This document shows, in pieces, positions 25,231-34,693 of a DNA stretch of 64,000 bases. The stretch is from a bacterium. Its GTDB lineage: Bacteria > UBA8248. The notes below the pieces were generated by a model. It was not told the DNA's origin. It did not search any database and was given only the letters and a program-made list of their open reading frames with translations. Where the stretch lies: assembly GCA_022828125.1 (NCBI GenBank), contig JAJEJD010000018.1, positions 62,001 to 126,000 of the forward strand, written 5' to 3'. The translations under genes were made by a program, and so were the position numbers. Position 1 is the stretch's first letter. Every line of letters starts with the position of its first letter.

Positions 25231-28158
25231 CTAGCTCGGCGATGCGTCGCTTTCGGCCTGTTTGTCCTCGGCCTCTTTTTCGGGCTTCTCGGTTTGAGGC
25301 GCTTCGTTCTTCGCGCTGGACTCGCCGGGCTTGAGGAAATTCGTCTCGATCATCAGGTAATCGCGCATCGCGCGGATTTGGCGGTACGCGTCGCCGCCCA
25401 AGAGTTCCTCGTCGATGGGCTCGCCGTGGCTCTCTAGCGTCGCCTTCCCGATGGTTTTTCCGAGGTCGGCCGGCGAGGAGATGGCCACTTTCTTCTCGTC
25501 GATTTCCGTCACTTTCACGAGATGCGTGGCGCCGCCGACGCGCAGGGTGGCGAATTGCTCTTCCGGCAACTCGACTTCTTTCGTTGCTTCGAGTTCATAG
25601 ATGAACAGGTCGTCTTCTTTTTCGCCCCTGACGCCCTTGACGATTTCAGCCTGAGAGCCCGCTCCCTCGAAGAAGTTCGGCATCTTTGTGCCCGGCTGGA
25701 TTCTGCCCGGATATATCAGCCAGTCGACTACCCAGTCGGGTCGCAGGCGTTCCTTGGCGAACAGCAGGTTCGGCGCTGTCGGGGGTTCCTGTCCCGGGGG
25801 TGGCGGCCATTCGCCATGACAGGCCAGGCATTCAGCCATCGCGAAGAGCTTTTTCCCGGCCTGGAGGTTTTCCGCGCTCACGCTCTTGGCGTCGAAATGG
25901 ATATAAGGGTTCAGTTTCGAATCGAGCGCGGCGAAGTAGTCCACGAGCGCGGCGGCGTCTTCATCGGGCATCTGGAAGCTGGGCATCCGCACCTTGAGCC
26001 AAGGCCTGAGCGTCACGACGTTTCTCAGGAAGCCGAAGAACCAATCGGGCTGCACCTTTCTGCCCTCGCCGTTCAGCAGGGGCGGGCCGTTCGTCTTGTC
26101 CTCATAGCGCCTGAGCAGGTCGCCGCCCCAGTTCTCGATGACGTGGCAGCCGTTGCAGTTGTATTTCTCGATCATCCGGCGTCCGTTTTCGATGCGCCGG
26201 GCGCGGGTGTCGAGCACCTGGTGGACGCTGTGCGGCGCGCCGTGCGGCGTCATGGAGCGCAGCAGGGTCCGTATGGAGGAGACCTCCGGATCGGAGAATT
26301 CGAAGTTCGGCATGAGCAGCGTTTCGCGCTCGGTCTGGTAGAGTTGCGGGTTCTTGAGCTTGCCGAACGTCCACGCCTCCCAGGTGTGGGGCATGTCGAC
26401 CACGTTGCCGAATGAGAGCTCGAAGGGTTTTTTGGCGGCGAAGCGCGTCAGGTCCGGTCCGATCTTGGAGAGCTTCTCGGTGCCGGGGATGACGTGGCAG
26501 CCGAAGCAGCCGCGCGTCGCGACGAGCTTCTTGCCGCGCTCAAAGGAGGCCTCATCGCCGAGTTTCCGGGGTTTGGGCCGTTTTGACTTGGGCGTTAGGC
26601 TGACGAGGTAGGCGGTGACCGCACTCGCTTCCTCATCCGTGAGACGAAGGCTCGGCATTTTGGTGTCGTGCCAGTAAGCCTTCGGGTTCTTGAGCCAGCG
26701 GAACAGCCAGTCGGGCTGGATCTTGGCGCCGATGTTCTGGAGCGCCGGTGCGAAATCGCGGTTCCTGTAAACGATGGGCCTGCCGTTCACGCCTTCGAGC
26801 GGAGAACCGAGATCCAGGTCTTTATCGTTGCGGATGTGGCAACCCAGACAACCGACTTCTTCGAAGATGGATTTTCCCTTTTGAATCTGAGCGGCGTCAT
26901 CGAGATTTGGGAACTCGGCCGGTTCCACCTTGCGCGGGCCCTGCCGCCAGACGTAGGTGGCGATGTCCAGCGCTTCCTGATCGCTGAAGCTGAAATACGG
27001 CATGCGGGTGCGCGGGTTGTAGTCTTTCGGCTTCTTGACCCAGGAGACGAGCCAGGCGGGCGCCACCTTCTCCTGGATTCTCGATAGGTCCGGCCCCACC
27101 TGGCGCAGGCCTTCCGTGCCCGGGAGCGTGTGGCAGCCGTTGCAGCCGAGTTCTCTGGTGAGCGAGATGCCGCGCGAGATTTTAGGCGCCTCGGGGATGT
27201 TGAATATCTCGGTGTGGCAGCTTCTGCATTTGGTTTGCGTTTCGCTGCCGCGGAGAAGGGGGTCTTCCCAGAATTGCACATAACCGTGAGCCGTATTGAG
27301 GCTGGTGACGGCCGTTCCCTGCCCGCCGTGGCAAAGCGTGCAGCCGACCTTGTTGAATTCGTGTGTCGAGAGATAAAGGCGCCTGTTGGGATGCGTGCGG
27401 AACGGCTGGGGCGCATCCTCGAAGCCCGCCCTGTTGATGCCCAGGTGGCACGTCTGGCACCGCTCCACCTTCATCACGGGTTCGTTGAAGTTGTTGCGTT
27501 CATATTCGCGCAGGACGAGCTGGCTGATCTCATAAGGCCGGGCGGCGATGCTCTTCAGCCGCCGCTCCTGGGAGGAAATGTCGCCGGCTACTTTTCGCCT
27601 TGTCGCCTGGAGCGTTTTCAGCTCATTTTCCTTGGCCTCGATCTTCGCCTTTATCGCGTCCCTGTCAGCTTCGGCCTTCGCCGCGACGGGCGTTATCTCA
27701 TCGAGCAGGGCCTTGGCCTCGTCGACTTCGGTTTGCTCGGCTTCTTTGTCATGCCCTTGCCGGATGGCTTCCTGGAGATAGAAGTAGGACTGATCGAAAA
27801 GCGCTTTTCTGAAGCCAAGCTCCTGCACTTTCTCGAAAGCGTCCAACTCGCTTGTCGTGAGTTCTTCTTTGAGTTTTTCGAGCTCTTCGTCGCCCGTGAG
27901 TTTTTGTTCCTGCGCGGCGATTTTCTTGTCGAGTTCGGCAACCGCGGAGCCGGTGGTTTTCTTGAGTCTGGCGAGTTCTTTCTCTACCTGGGCTTTTTCA
28001 TAGGCGTTGAACTGTTTCTGGTATTGCTTCCAGGGTCTGCGCGTGAACGCCTCGTCCCAGACGGTCCAGAACGTCACTGCGACCATGAAGAGTCCCAGGA
28101 TGAAAAACGTGATAGGACTGGTCTTCTCTTCCGGAGGTTTGAAATCTCGACCTTGCAT
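25231..28158 (-). CDS. Membrane-anchored octahaem c-type cytochrome with coiled coil
   Basis: The 975-aa protein has one N-terminal membrane helix (about 15-34) and a long charged coiled coil (about 45-210). Eight CxxCH haem sites follow: CQTCH, CTLCH and CRSCH close together, then CNGCH, CLGCH, CFGCH, CNGCH and CLACH. The last five sit in repeated mono-haem modules with a distal methionine (RMPYF, KMPSL, LMPNF, RMPSF, KMPNF). A C-terminal domain of about 150 residues has no haem. It should sit in the periplasm. It could accept electrons from the b6f-like complex at 17-19 kb, whose operon lacks a cytochrome c. That pairing is inference. Confidence 0.85.
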   Translation of the reverse strand: MQGRDFKPPEEKTSPITFFILGLFMVAVTFWTVWDEAFTRRPWKQYQKQFNAYEKAQVEKELARLKKTTGSAVAELDKKIAAQEQKLTGDEELEKLKEELTTSELDAFEKVQELGFRKALFDQSYFYLQEAIRQGHDKEAEQTEVDEAKALLDEITPVAAKAEADRDAIKAKIEAKENELKTLQATRRKVAGDISSQERRLKSIAARPYEISQLVLREYERNNFNEPVMKVERCQTCHLGINRAGFEDAPQPFRTHPNRRLYLSTHEFNKVGCTLCHGGQGTAVTSLNTAHGYVQFWEDPLLRGSETQTKCRSCHTEIFNIPEAPKISRGISLTRELGCNGCHTLPGTEGLRQVGPDLSRIQEKVAPAWLVSWVKKPKDYNPRTRMPYFSFSDQEALDIATYVWRQGPRKVEPAEFPNLDDAAQIQKGKSIFEEVGCLGCHIRNDKDLDLGSPLEGVNGRPIVYRNRDFAPALQNIGAKIQPDWLFRWLKNPKAYWHDTKMPSLRLTDEEASAVTAYLVSLTPKSKRPKPRKLGDEASFERGKKLVATRGCFGCHVIPGTEKLSKIGPDLTRFAAKKPFELSFGNVVDMPHTWEAWTFGKLKNPQLYQTERETLLMPNFEFSDPEVSSIRTLLRSMTPHGAPHSVHQVLDTRARRIENGRRMIEKYNCNGCHVIENWGGDLLRRYEDKTNGPPLLNGEGRKVQPDWFFGFLRNVVTLRPWLKVRMPSFQMPDEDAAALVDYFAALDSKLNPYIHFDAKSVSAENLQAGKKLFAMAECLACHGEWPPPPGQEPPTAPNLLFAKERLRPDWVVDWLIYPGRIQPGTKMPNFFEGAGSQAEIVKGVRGEKEDDLFIYELEATKEVELPEEQFATLRVGGATHLVKVTEIDEKKVAISSPADLGKTIGKATLESHGEPIDEELLGGDAYRQIRAMRDYLMIETNFLKPGESSAKNEAPQTEKPEKEAEDKQAESDASPS

Positions 28159-28225
28159 CTTGAAAAAACGCTCCCCACCGGCGTTCTGAGCGGAAATGCC
28201 GGGTTTCTAGGCTAAAATCCGGCTG

Positions 28226-28254
28226 ATTATAGGTATGGGCATGGCGGGCGTCAA
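28226..28254 (-). promoter_or_regulatory. Predicted promoter of the octahaem cytochrome gene
   Basis: On the minus strand: TTGACG, a 17-base spacer and a perfect TATAAT, about 70 bases before the start codon at 28158. The remaining gap 28159-28379 holds no gene. Confidence 0.7.
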
Positions 28255-28379
28255 CCGCAGAGCGGGTAGTTTTGACTTAAGATAATTCCGCCCGGATGCG
28301 GAGAGAATATACTGAAAACACGAGGTGGTTCACGAAGTAGTCGGCGGGCGTTCATGCCCCGCGTCCACACGGCCTCAGG

Positions 28380-31300
28380 CTATTCGTTCTGGCTTCTGAT
28401 GATGCCGGCGAGTTGGCCGATGATGGCGATGGAGATGGTCGGGTGCTCGTGGATCAGTTCGAGCAGGGGTTCTTTCTCGATGCCCAGCAAAGAGGTGTCC
28501 TGGCTGGCCCGCGCGCCTGCGCTTCGGCCCTCGTCGCCGAAAAGCGCGATTTCGCCGAACGAGGTCGGGGGGCCGAGCGTGGCCAGGATCCTCGGTTCCT
28601 CGTTCGCCTGGTTGAGGATGATCTCTACCTCCCCGTCCACGATGACGTAGAGGTAATCGCAGGGGTCTCCCTGCTCGAACAAAACCCTTCCCTCCGGTAT
28701 CTGGATTTCCCTGGAAATGTTGCTCAGTATTTTCAACTCGTCCGCGCTCAACGTCTCGAACATGTTGACGCCTTTCAAAAACAGGGCTTTTTCGATGGTC
28801 GAGAGCATGAATTTCTCCTGTCCGTGTAGAATTTCGCCGACCGCGCCGTCACGGGGACGATCCCGGCGCGCCTGCATGCGCACCAGCCGGCTTTCGTCAT
28901 TCTCCATGGTTCTCAAGAACGCCTCAAGTTCGTCTTCGTCTTTCCCGATGATTCTCGTTGCGACGACCGCCGCCTCGCGGACGTAAGCGTCGCCCTCGGA
29001 GGCCCGCGCCTTGAATTGCGCGCGCCATTCGGCGGTCGCCTCATCCGGTTCGCTTTCGAGGTGTTTGCCCGCCGCATCGACGGCGATGGCCCGGAGCCAC
29101 GCGTTTTCAGAATCCATGTAAGTCGTCAGCACCTCGTCAACCGATCCTTCGGGTATCTCCCACAATTTCCTGCCCTCGGAGACCTTATCGGCGGTCGACC
29201 TGCCGAGCAACAAAGGCTCGAGAGCCAGAATCAGGAGTCTCGTATTTCCGGTCGAGGAGAAGTTCGAGAGCGTCTCGATGGCGATGGCTCTCGACGACGA
29301 TCCGCCCCGCGCGAGGGATTCCGACACGGTATCCACCGTCTTCTCGTCTCCAATCACCCCCAGTAATTCCAGCAAAACCAGTTGTCTTTCCGCGACGACG
29401 TCTTCAAGCGCTTTTCTCAGCATCATGAAGGCGGATGCGTTTTCCCGGCGTTCGATGACGTGGAGGTGGTTGATGACGCTGTAGACTTCCCTCAGGTGCT
29501 CCACGGCGAACCCGGAGAGGGAGTCCACGATTTCCTGCGCGCTCATTTCGCGGGAGCCGTTTCCGGCGCTTCTGGACAAGAGCGGGGCGAGGAACGAAAG
29601 CATCCCGGAACCTTCGAGGGAGAGGGTTCCTTTTCGCTTCATGTTCTTGAGCGATTCGACGGCCTCTCGCCTCACCAGGAAATCGACGTCCGAGAGAGCG
29701 GTCAGGGCGCGTTCGAAACTCTCCCGCGAGCCCTTGTTGCCCAATTGCCGGACGCCTCTGCGCCTGATGGCCGCGCTCTCATCCGAGGTGGTCACCCGGA
29801 TGACTTCTCCCATGCTCTCCTCATCGACTCCCTGGTTCATGGCCAGGACTTCTATCGCCTGTAAGGCGGCTTCGCGGACTTTCTCCTCCTCCTGATAGAG
29901 ATAGGGAATCAATCGTTTGATGAAGCGTGGGTTCTGAAGCTCTCCCATGCACCTGAGGGCGCAGACCCTGGCCGCCGCGTCTTCTTCGTTCAGCATCCGG
30001 TGCAGGGTTTGCAGGCCGTTGGCGAGCCAGAACAGATCGTCCGAGCGGACGAGCAGCTCGACGGCGCGGGCCCGGACTTCGGGGGAGCCGCTCTCCAGAT
30101 TCTCGTGGACCAGCTCCGCCGTCTCCTCCGTCAGTCCGATGCTTTCCGCCGCATCCATGGCGGCGCACTGGAGGAGCGGCTCCTCGCAGGTGAGGTATTC
30201 CTCTACCAGGGGCCGCATTTTCTCGCCCTCTTCGGCTCCGGGAACCTTGGCGAGAATTTTCAGCAACTCGGCCGCTGCTCCTCCTTTTCGCCGGGGGATT
30301 TCTTCGAGAATGATCCCGAAAATTTCGCTTCTGCCGCTTTCCGCCATCATCTGCGCCGTGAAGACGCAAAGATCGTCGTCCCCCTCACGGATGTTTTTCC
30401 TGAGTATCGCCATGCTCTCGTCGTCAACCGGGCCGAACCCCTCCTGGGCGTAGCGGAACAGCCCCAGGTTCCTCTCCTCGAGCATCCGGCGCAGGGCGGC
30501 GCCGTATTCGTGCCGCACGAAGAAGCCGACGGCCAGATAGGCGAACGCGATGAACAAGGAGATGAGCGCCAACTGGCCTGCGCTCAAGGGGAAAAGGGCG
30601 AGACCGGTGGGCTTGATGATGAGCAGGGCGACGCCGCTGACGATGCTGGCCACGGCGACCACCTGGCCCGCGACGAACGCGCCGACGCGCGCGCGGATCG
30701 ATGGGGAGACGGCGTTATAGAGCAGGGCGTTGATGGCGTTTCGAATCGATTCCTGGAGGTTCTTGTTGTTGAAGCGCAAGAAGACGGCGGAATAGAAGCC
30801 GGGCGAAATCGCCATACCGGCGAGGCCGATGATGGTCGTGAGCGGGTAGAGGAGGTTCGCCGTTCCCAGGCCGAGCCGCTTGATGATGCGCGGGGTGATG
30901 AACGTCTGGACGAGCAGGGAGAAGGCGCTCCCGATGGCGGTGAAATACCCGAGGAAAGAGGCGAGTTGCGCGCGGTCGGGGAAGACTTCGCGGAATACGA
31001 GGCTGTACTGGAAATCCTGAAAACTCCTGAGAATTACCACGATGAAGCTGAAAAGCGCGAACGCGCAGACGTATCTGTTCGTCCGCATGAGAGCGAGATT
31101 GCCGCCCTTTGAGGCCGTCTTCTTCGTCTTGCGCTTTTTGGGACCCATATCGTCGATCAGGTGGTCTTTGAGCCGCCATTCGACGTATTGCACCACTCCG
31201 ATACTGACGACCACGGCTCCTATCCACACGTAGAGCAGGTTCGAGACGCTCCCGAGGACGGGGATGAGCAGCGGTATGGACAGGCCGCCGACAATGCCGC

Positions 31301-31787
31301 CGTAGCGGCCCCCGGTCAGGATGATCGGAACCAGGCGCTTGGACTGCAAAACGTCCAGGTACTGGCCGTAGAGGGCGCGGAAATTGTTCGGCAGCATGTT
31401 CGTGAACATGACGAACAGCGTATGGAGAAGCGGAAATGCGATTGGCATCGCGTAGGCGCGGAAATCCGCGAAGATGAGCAGCTTGATGCCGAAGATGAGC
31501 GCGATGAAAAAAAACAGGACCGTCTTGAACATCACTGGAATCGAGAGCTTTTCGGTCAGCGAGGAGTAGAAGGTGCTGATAAGGATGATCACCAGGGCGT
31601 TGAATATGTACATGTACGGCAGAAAACCCGGGCCGACCTCTGAGAGAAACAACGCCTCGGAAACGGTTATCCCGATGGAGAATTGTATTCCGATCAGGAA
31701 ATAGAAAAAAAAGAACACCGAGAAGACGAGCAACTCCTCTTCCTGGATGTTGAATACTTTTTTGAGGAGTTTCGCCATGTCGGTCAC
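28380..31787 (-). CDS. NTT-type (ATP/ADP translocase-like) membrane protein fused to HEAT repeats and a cyclic-nucleotide-binding domain
   Basis: Residues about 15-430 form some 12 membrane helices resembling the Npt1/Npt2 nucleotide transporter family. NNFRALYGQYLDVLQSKRLVPI and GGRYGGIVGGL are in the conserved cytoplasmic region. About 450-1000 is a run of HEAT-like helical repeats (SGSPEVRARAVELLVRSDD, EEKVREAALQAIEVLA). The last 130 residues are a cNMP-binding beta barrel (LFEQGDPCDYLYVIVDGEVEI and SFGEIALFGDEGRS). Start is GTG 31787 or ATG 31778; neither has a clear ribosome site. Such fusions are known outside pathogens with unknown function and could be gated nucleotide-related transporters or sensors. 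Confidence 0.82.
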   Translation of the reverse strand: MTDMAKLLKKVFNIQEEELLVFSVFFFFYFLIGIQFSIGITVSEALFLSEVGPGFLPYMYIFNALVIILISTFYSSLTEKLSIPVMFKTVLFFFIALIFGIKLLIFADFRAYAMPIAFPLLHTLFVMFTNMLPNNFRALYGQYLDVLQSKRLVPIILTGGRYGGIVGGLSIPLLIPVLGSVSNLLYVWIGAVVVSIGVVQYVEWRLKDHLIDDMGPKKRKTKKTASKGGNLALMRTNRYVCAFALFSFIVVILRSFQDFQYSLVFREVFPDRAQLASFLGYFTAIGSAFSLLVQTFITPRIIKRLGLGTANLLYPLTTIIGLAGMAISPGFYSAVFLRFNNKNLQESIRNAINALLYNAVSPSIRARVGAFVAGQVVAVASIVSGVALLIIKPTGLALFPLSAGQLALISLFIAFAYLAVGFFVRHEYGAALRRMLEERNLGLFRYAQEGFGPVDDESMAILRKNIREGDDDLCVFTAQMMAESGRSEIFGIILEEIPRRKGGAAAELLKILAKVPGAEEGEKMRPLVEEYLTCEEPLLQCAAMDAAESIGLTEETAELVHENLESGSPEVRARAVELLVRSDDLFWLANGLQTLHRMLNEEDAAARVCALRCMGELQNPRFIKRLIPYLYQEEEKVREAALQAIEVLAMNQGVDEESMGEVIRVTTSDESAAIRRRGVRQLGNKGSRESFERALTALSDVDFLVRREAVESLKNMKRKGTLSLEGSGMLSFLAPLLSRSAGNGSREMSAQEIVDSLSGFAVEHLREVYSVINHLHVIERRENASAFMMLRKALEDVVAERQLVLLELLGVIGDEKTVDTVSESLARGGSSSRAIAIETLSNFSSTGNTRLLILALEPLLLGRSTADKVSEGRKLWEIPEGSVDEVLTTYMDSENAWLRAIAVDAAGKHLESEPDEATAEWRAQFKARASEGDAYVREAAVVATRIIGKDEDELEAFLRTMENDESRLVRMQARRDRPRDGAVGEILHGQEKFMLSTIEKALFLKGVNMFETLSADELKILSNISREIQIPEGRVLFEQGDPCDYLYVIVDGEVEIILNQANEEPRILATLGPPTSFGEIALFGDEGRSAGARASQDTSLLGIEKEPLLELIHEHPTISIAIIGQLAGIIRSQNE

Positions 31788-31876
31788 TTATCAAGCGGTG
31801 GATGAGGATCCTTCGCGTGAATCCCGCCCTCTGGGATTTCCGGAACGCAGGCGATGATGAACCGGTTGATTCTAGC

Positions 31877-33523
31877 TTAGACTTTTTGAGATTTCCATGA
31901 GTAGTAAGACAAGGCGTCCTCCGTCCACTGCGCGCAGTTCCGGCTGAATCTTTCCCAGTGGCTGTTGGCGCATTGGGCGCGGACGGGGTCGGCGTTGCCC
32001 TCGGCAATGAGGCCGTTGAGCGGCGAGAGGTCGAATTCGGCTCGAACGGGCACTCTGCCGCGCTCCTCGGGGTCGAGGAGCGACAAAAAGCGCGCGAACG
32101 CGTCAAAGGCACCGCGAATCTTCTCGCACAGGCGCTCCGCGCCTCCCGCATACGCGACCAGGGGCGGAACCAAAGGCGCGTAGCGGTTCAGTTCCATTCC
32201 GCCTTCGGTGCGGTTCGTGATGCTGTCCACGCCGACGACCCCGACTGAATCATCCGAGAATTCCACCGGAAAGAGTCTGCCGTAGAGCGTTTCCACGATC
32301 ATTCCCTCACGGCTGAGCCTCAGATGAACGCGGACGCTGAACAGGCCGAAATCGATCCAGTCGCATATGAGCGGCAGGTAGCGCGCGTCGAACACCTGTT
32401 CGTAGTTCTCGATGGCGCTCGCCAGGAGGCGAATCGAATCCTCACGCGTGCGGGACGCTTCGCGCAGTTCGGATTCGAGTCTGGGCGCGCAGTTTTTGAG
32501 TATTTGTCCCAAAACGTTCGGGGAAGCGCCGTTTCCCACCCTTCGGGTCTTGACGTAGGCTTTCGCGGTCGCCGGGCTGGCCTGGAAGCGATGAACGAGC
32601 CAGTCCATCGCATGGAGGTGATCGTGGTTTTCCGCGTCGAGAGACAAGGGGAGGGGAATCGCATGGTCCGCCGCGACGCCGAGTCTGCTCAAATCGGGAA
32701 GCCCGAACCCGTTGGGGTAGACGTCCAGCCGAAAGCATCCGCGTCCCCCGCCGCCTTCCTGCGGTTTGACGAAGAAAGTCCCCGTCCCCCGTTTTCGCGA
32801 CAGGGCGGAGGCCCTGTCCAGAATGGCGGCCGCGGCCTCCACAGGTTTTCCCCCGTTCAGTTCCACCACCTCATAGGCGGCCGTCAGGCGACGCCCGGGA
32901 GCGCCCGCCTCGGGGTTTTTCGCATCCGTCCCGTTTCCGTTCAGGAGTTCGTACGTGGTTTTCTTGTTGGAGAGCGGCCCGCCGGGGGCGGTGAGAGAAC
33001 CCGGCGCCACGACGATTCCCCTGGCTTCCAGAACCTTGGCGAGGGCGGCGTCGTAGAGGCTTCTCTGGGCGGTCTGACTGATGACGAGCAGCTCTTTCGG
33101 CGCTCTGGCGGCGCGGGCCAGAAGTTCCTCCCGCCGGTTCAGGACCCTGACGGGGATGGACAACCCGAGTTGCTTCAGGTGCGCGCGCATCACCCGCGCC
33201 GTTTCCATGGTGAGGGGGAGCCGGCTCGGGGAGCCGTCCAGCAAAAGAATTTCCCCCGGACGCCGAATGGGCGGCGCGTCTTTCAGGATGCGCAGGTCTG
33301 CAAAACGGGGCTCGCGCGACGCCCAGCGGTTGAGGCTTTCGATCAACGTTTCGTTCAGATCACCGTCAGGCGAATCGAACTCTTGGCTCACGCGGTACAG
33401 ATCCCAGACGCCGCCGCTCGCATCGGGCGTGAGGTTGTAGAGAGAAGGTTCCCGCGCGATGCGGGGGTGGTTTGATGGTTTGCGCGAGGTCAAGGCTTCG
33501 CTCTCGATGCCTAAAACACCCAC
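31877..33523 (-). CDS. ATP-grasp-like ligase, third gene of an uncharacterised operon
   Basis: The 548-aa protein has an N-terminal Rossmann-like part (ELLVISQTAQRSLYDAALAK). It then has LSNKKTTYELLNGNG and the nucleotide-binding strand-loop GTFFVKPQEGGGGRGCFRL near residue 255, which is the ATP-grasp P-loop-like lysine and glycine loop. Further on, GLFSVRVHLRLSREG and RAEFDLSPLNG look like the C-terminal metal-binding part. I do not recognise a named family. It starts inside the end of the DUF1611-like gene (13-base overlap), so translation is coupled. It probably joins a carboxylate to an amine or thiol using ATP. Confidence 0.65.
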   Translation of the reverse strand: MGVLGIESEALTSRKPSNHPRIAREPSLYNLTPDASGGVWDLYRVSQEFDSPDGDLNETLIESLNRWASREPRFADLRILKDAPPIRRPGEILLLDGSPSRLPLTMETARVMRAHLKQLGLSIPVRVLNRREELLARAARAPKELLVISQTAQRSLYDAALAKVLEARGIVVAPGSLTAPGGPLSNKKTTYELLNGNGTDAKNPEAGAPGRRLTAAYEVVELNGGKPVEAAAAILDRASALSRKRGTGTFFVKPQEGGGGRGCFRLDVYPNGFGLPDLSRLGVAADHAIPLPLSLDAENHDHLHAMDWLVHRFQASPATAKAYVKTRRVGNGASPNVLGQILKNCAPRLESELREASRTREDSIRLLASAIENYEQVFDARYLPLICDWIDFGLFSVRVHLRLSREGMIVETLYGRLFPVEFSDDSVGVVGVDSITNRTEGGMELNRYAPLVPPLVAYAGGAERLCEKIRGAFDAFARFLSLLDPEERGRVPVRAEFDLSPLNGLIAEGNADPVRAQCANSHWERFSRNCAQWTEDALSYYSWKSQKV

Positions 33524-34680
33524 TTGCGCTGGCGCATGAAGTGTTTGATCACCCAGTCCGCAATGGCGCCGCCCACGGCATTGTCGGTCGCAAGGGAGGA
33601 GGGGTTCGGGGCGATGCAGCTCAAGGCGCGTATCCCCGTCATGCGGTACGCCTCCTCGCGCGCGTGCGCTTCGTTGGCGAGCCTTCCGGAAATGAGCATA
33701 TTTTCCTCCTCCACCCCCAGGTGGCTTCGGATCCAGTGGACGATGAGCGTTGATTCCAGCGTATCACATGCGCAGACGATCAACCCTCTGCGCGAGAGCC
33801 AGTCCTTGACCCAGGGGTCGCTCGCCACGTGGAGGCTGGCGTCCGAGGAGGGAGAATCCGCCAGTTCCGCGATGACGATTTCCGCCTTCGCGCATGCGTG
33901 GCGAAGCAGGTTTTGGGCGCATCGCCTGACCTTGTGCCGGGAGACGCCGGACGTGGAGGCAAGACCCGCATCGACGAAATCCCAGCCGAGTCTCGCGGAG
34001 TCGAAAAACCCGAGCGGCCTTCCGTAGTTCACCTGCATGAGATCCCGCATTCGGCCGGTTCCGGTGAGTTTCACGTACGAGACGTGGATGCCCGAGGAGT
34101 GGAGAGCGGAGGCGAGCGAAGACGCGCAGGTCGTTTTGCCCACGTCCATGTCGGAGCCGGTGACCAGGATGATGGGAGCGCAGGGAACCCCCTCCTCATC
34201 CACGGGGCAGCGGGTATCGGGAATGACGGGGAGATGAGAAAGCAGAGCGGGTTCGCCCCGATGCGCGACGCCCCCTTTCACCTCTATTTTCGCGCACGGC
34301 GTTTCGGGGTTCGTACGAATCCCGCAGACGCCGCCGACGTTCAACAGGTCGAGCACGTCTCCGGGCGCTGCGGGAGATTCCGGCTCACGGCCCGATACGC
34401 TGCGGTTCGCATACCGCCCGCCGATCGCAACGACCACGTTCATCTTTTCGCGCAATTTTACTTCGCTCGTCATCCAGGCATCTTGCGTCCCCTGGAGGAC
34501 TTCGAGCGTTTCCAGGCGATCGACGGGAGCGTTTCCGGGCGCTGCGACGACTTCGCCCAGCGCGATTCCGTTCGAGGGAACGGGCCTGGGGTCGGCCGTG
34601 AAATCCGAATCGAACGCGTACGGGATTTCAGGCGACAGGAACAATCCTCGGGCGGTGGATGCGAAAAAATCCGGTTTCAA
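33511..34680 (-). CDS. DUF1611-like P-loop NTPase
   Basis: The 389-aa protein has an N-terminal alpha/beta domain and a C-terminal P-loop domain with Walker A VTGSDMDVGKTTCASSLASAL near residue 175. IVIAELADSPSSD follows at the switch position, like MobB and dethiobiotin synthetases. The whole resembles DUF1611, a family that includes DgcN of a described D-glutamate pathway. It lies between two ATP-grasp genes, 13 bases after the first and overlapping the second. The reaction is unknown; transfer or activation of an acyl or amino-acid group would suit the neighbours. Confidence 0.7.
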   Translation of the reverse strand: MKPDFFASTARGLFLSPEIPYAFDSDFTADPRPVPSNGIALGEVVAAPGNAPVDRLETLEVLQGTQDAWMTSEVKLREKMNVVVAIGGRYANRSVSGREPESPAAPGDVLDLLNVGGVCGIRTNPETPCAKIEVKGGVAHRGEPALLSHLPVIPDTRCPVDEEGVPCAPIILVTGSDMDVGKTTCASSLASALHSSGIHVSYVKLTGTGRMRDLMQVNYGRPLGFFDSARLGWDFVDAGLASTSGVSRHKVRRCAQNLLRHACAKAEIVIAELADSPSSDASLHVASDPWVKDWLSRRGLIVCACDTLESTLIVHWIRSHLGVEEENMLISGRLANEAHAREEAYRMTGIRALSCIAPNPSSLATDNAVGGAIADWVIKHFMRQRKWVF

Positions 34681-34693
34681 TTTTCACCATGTC

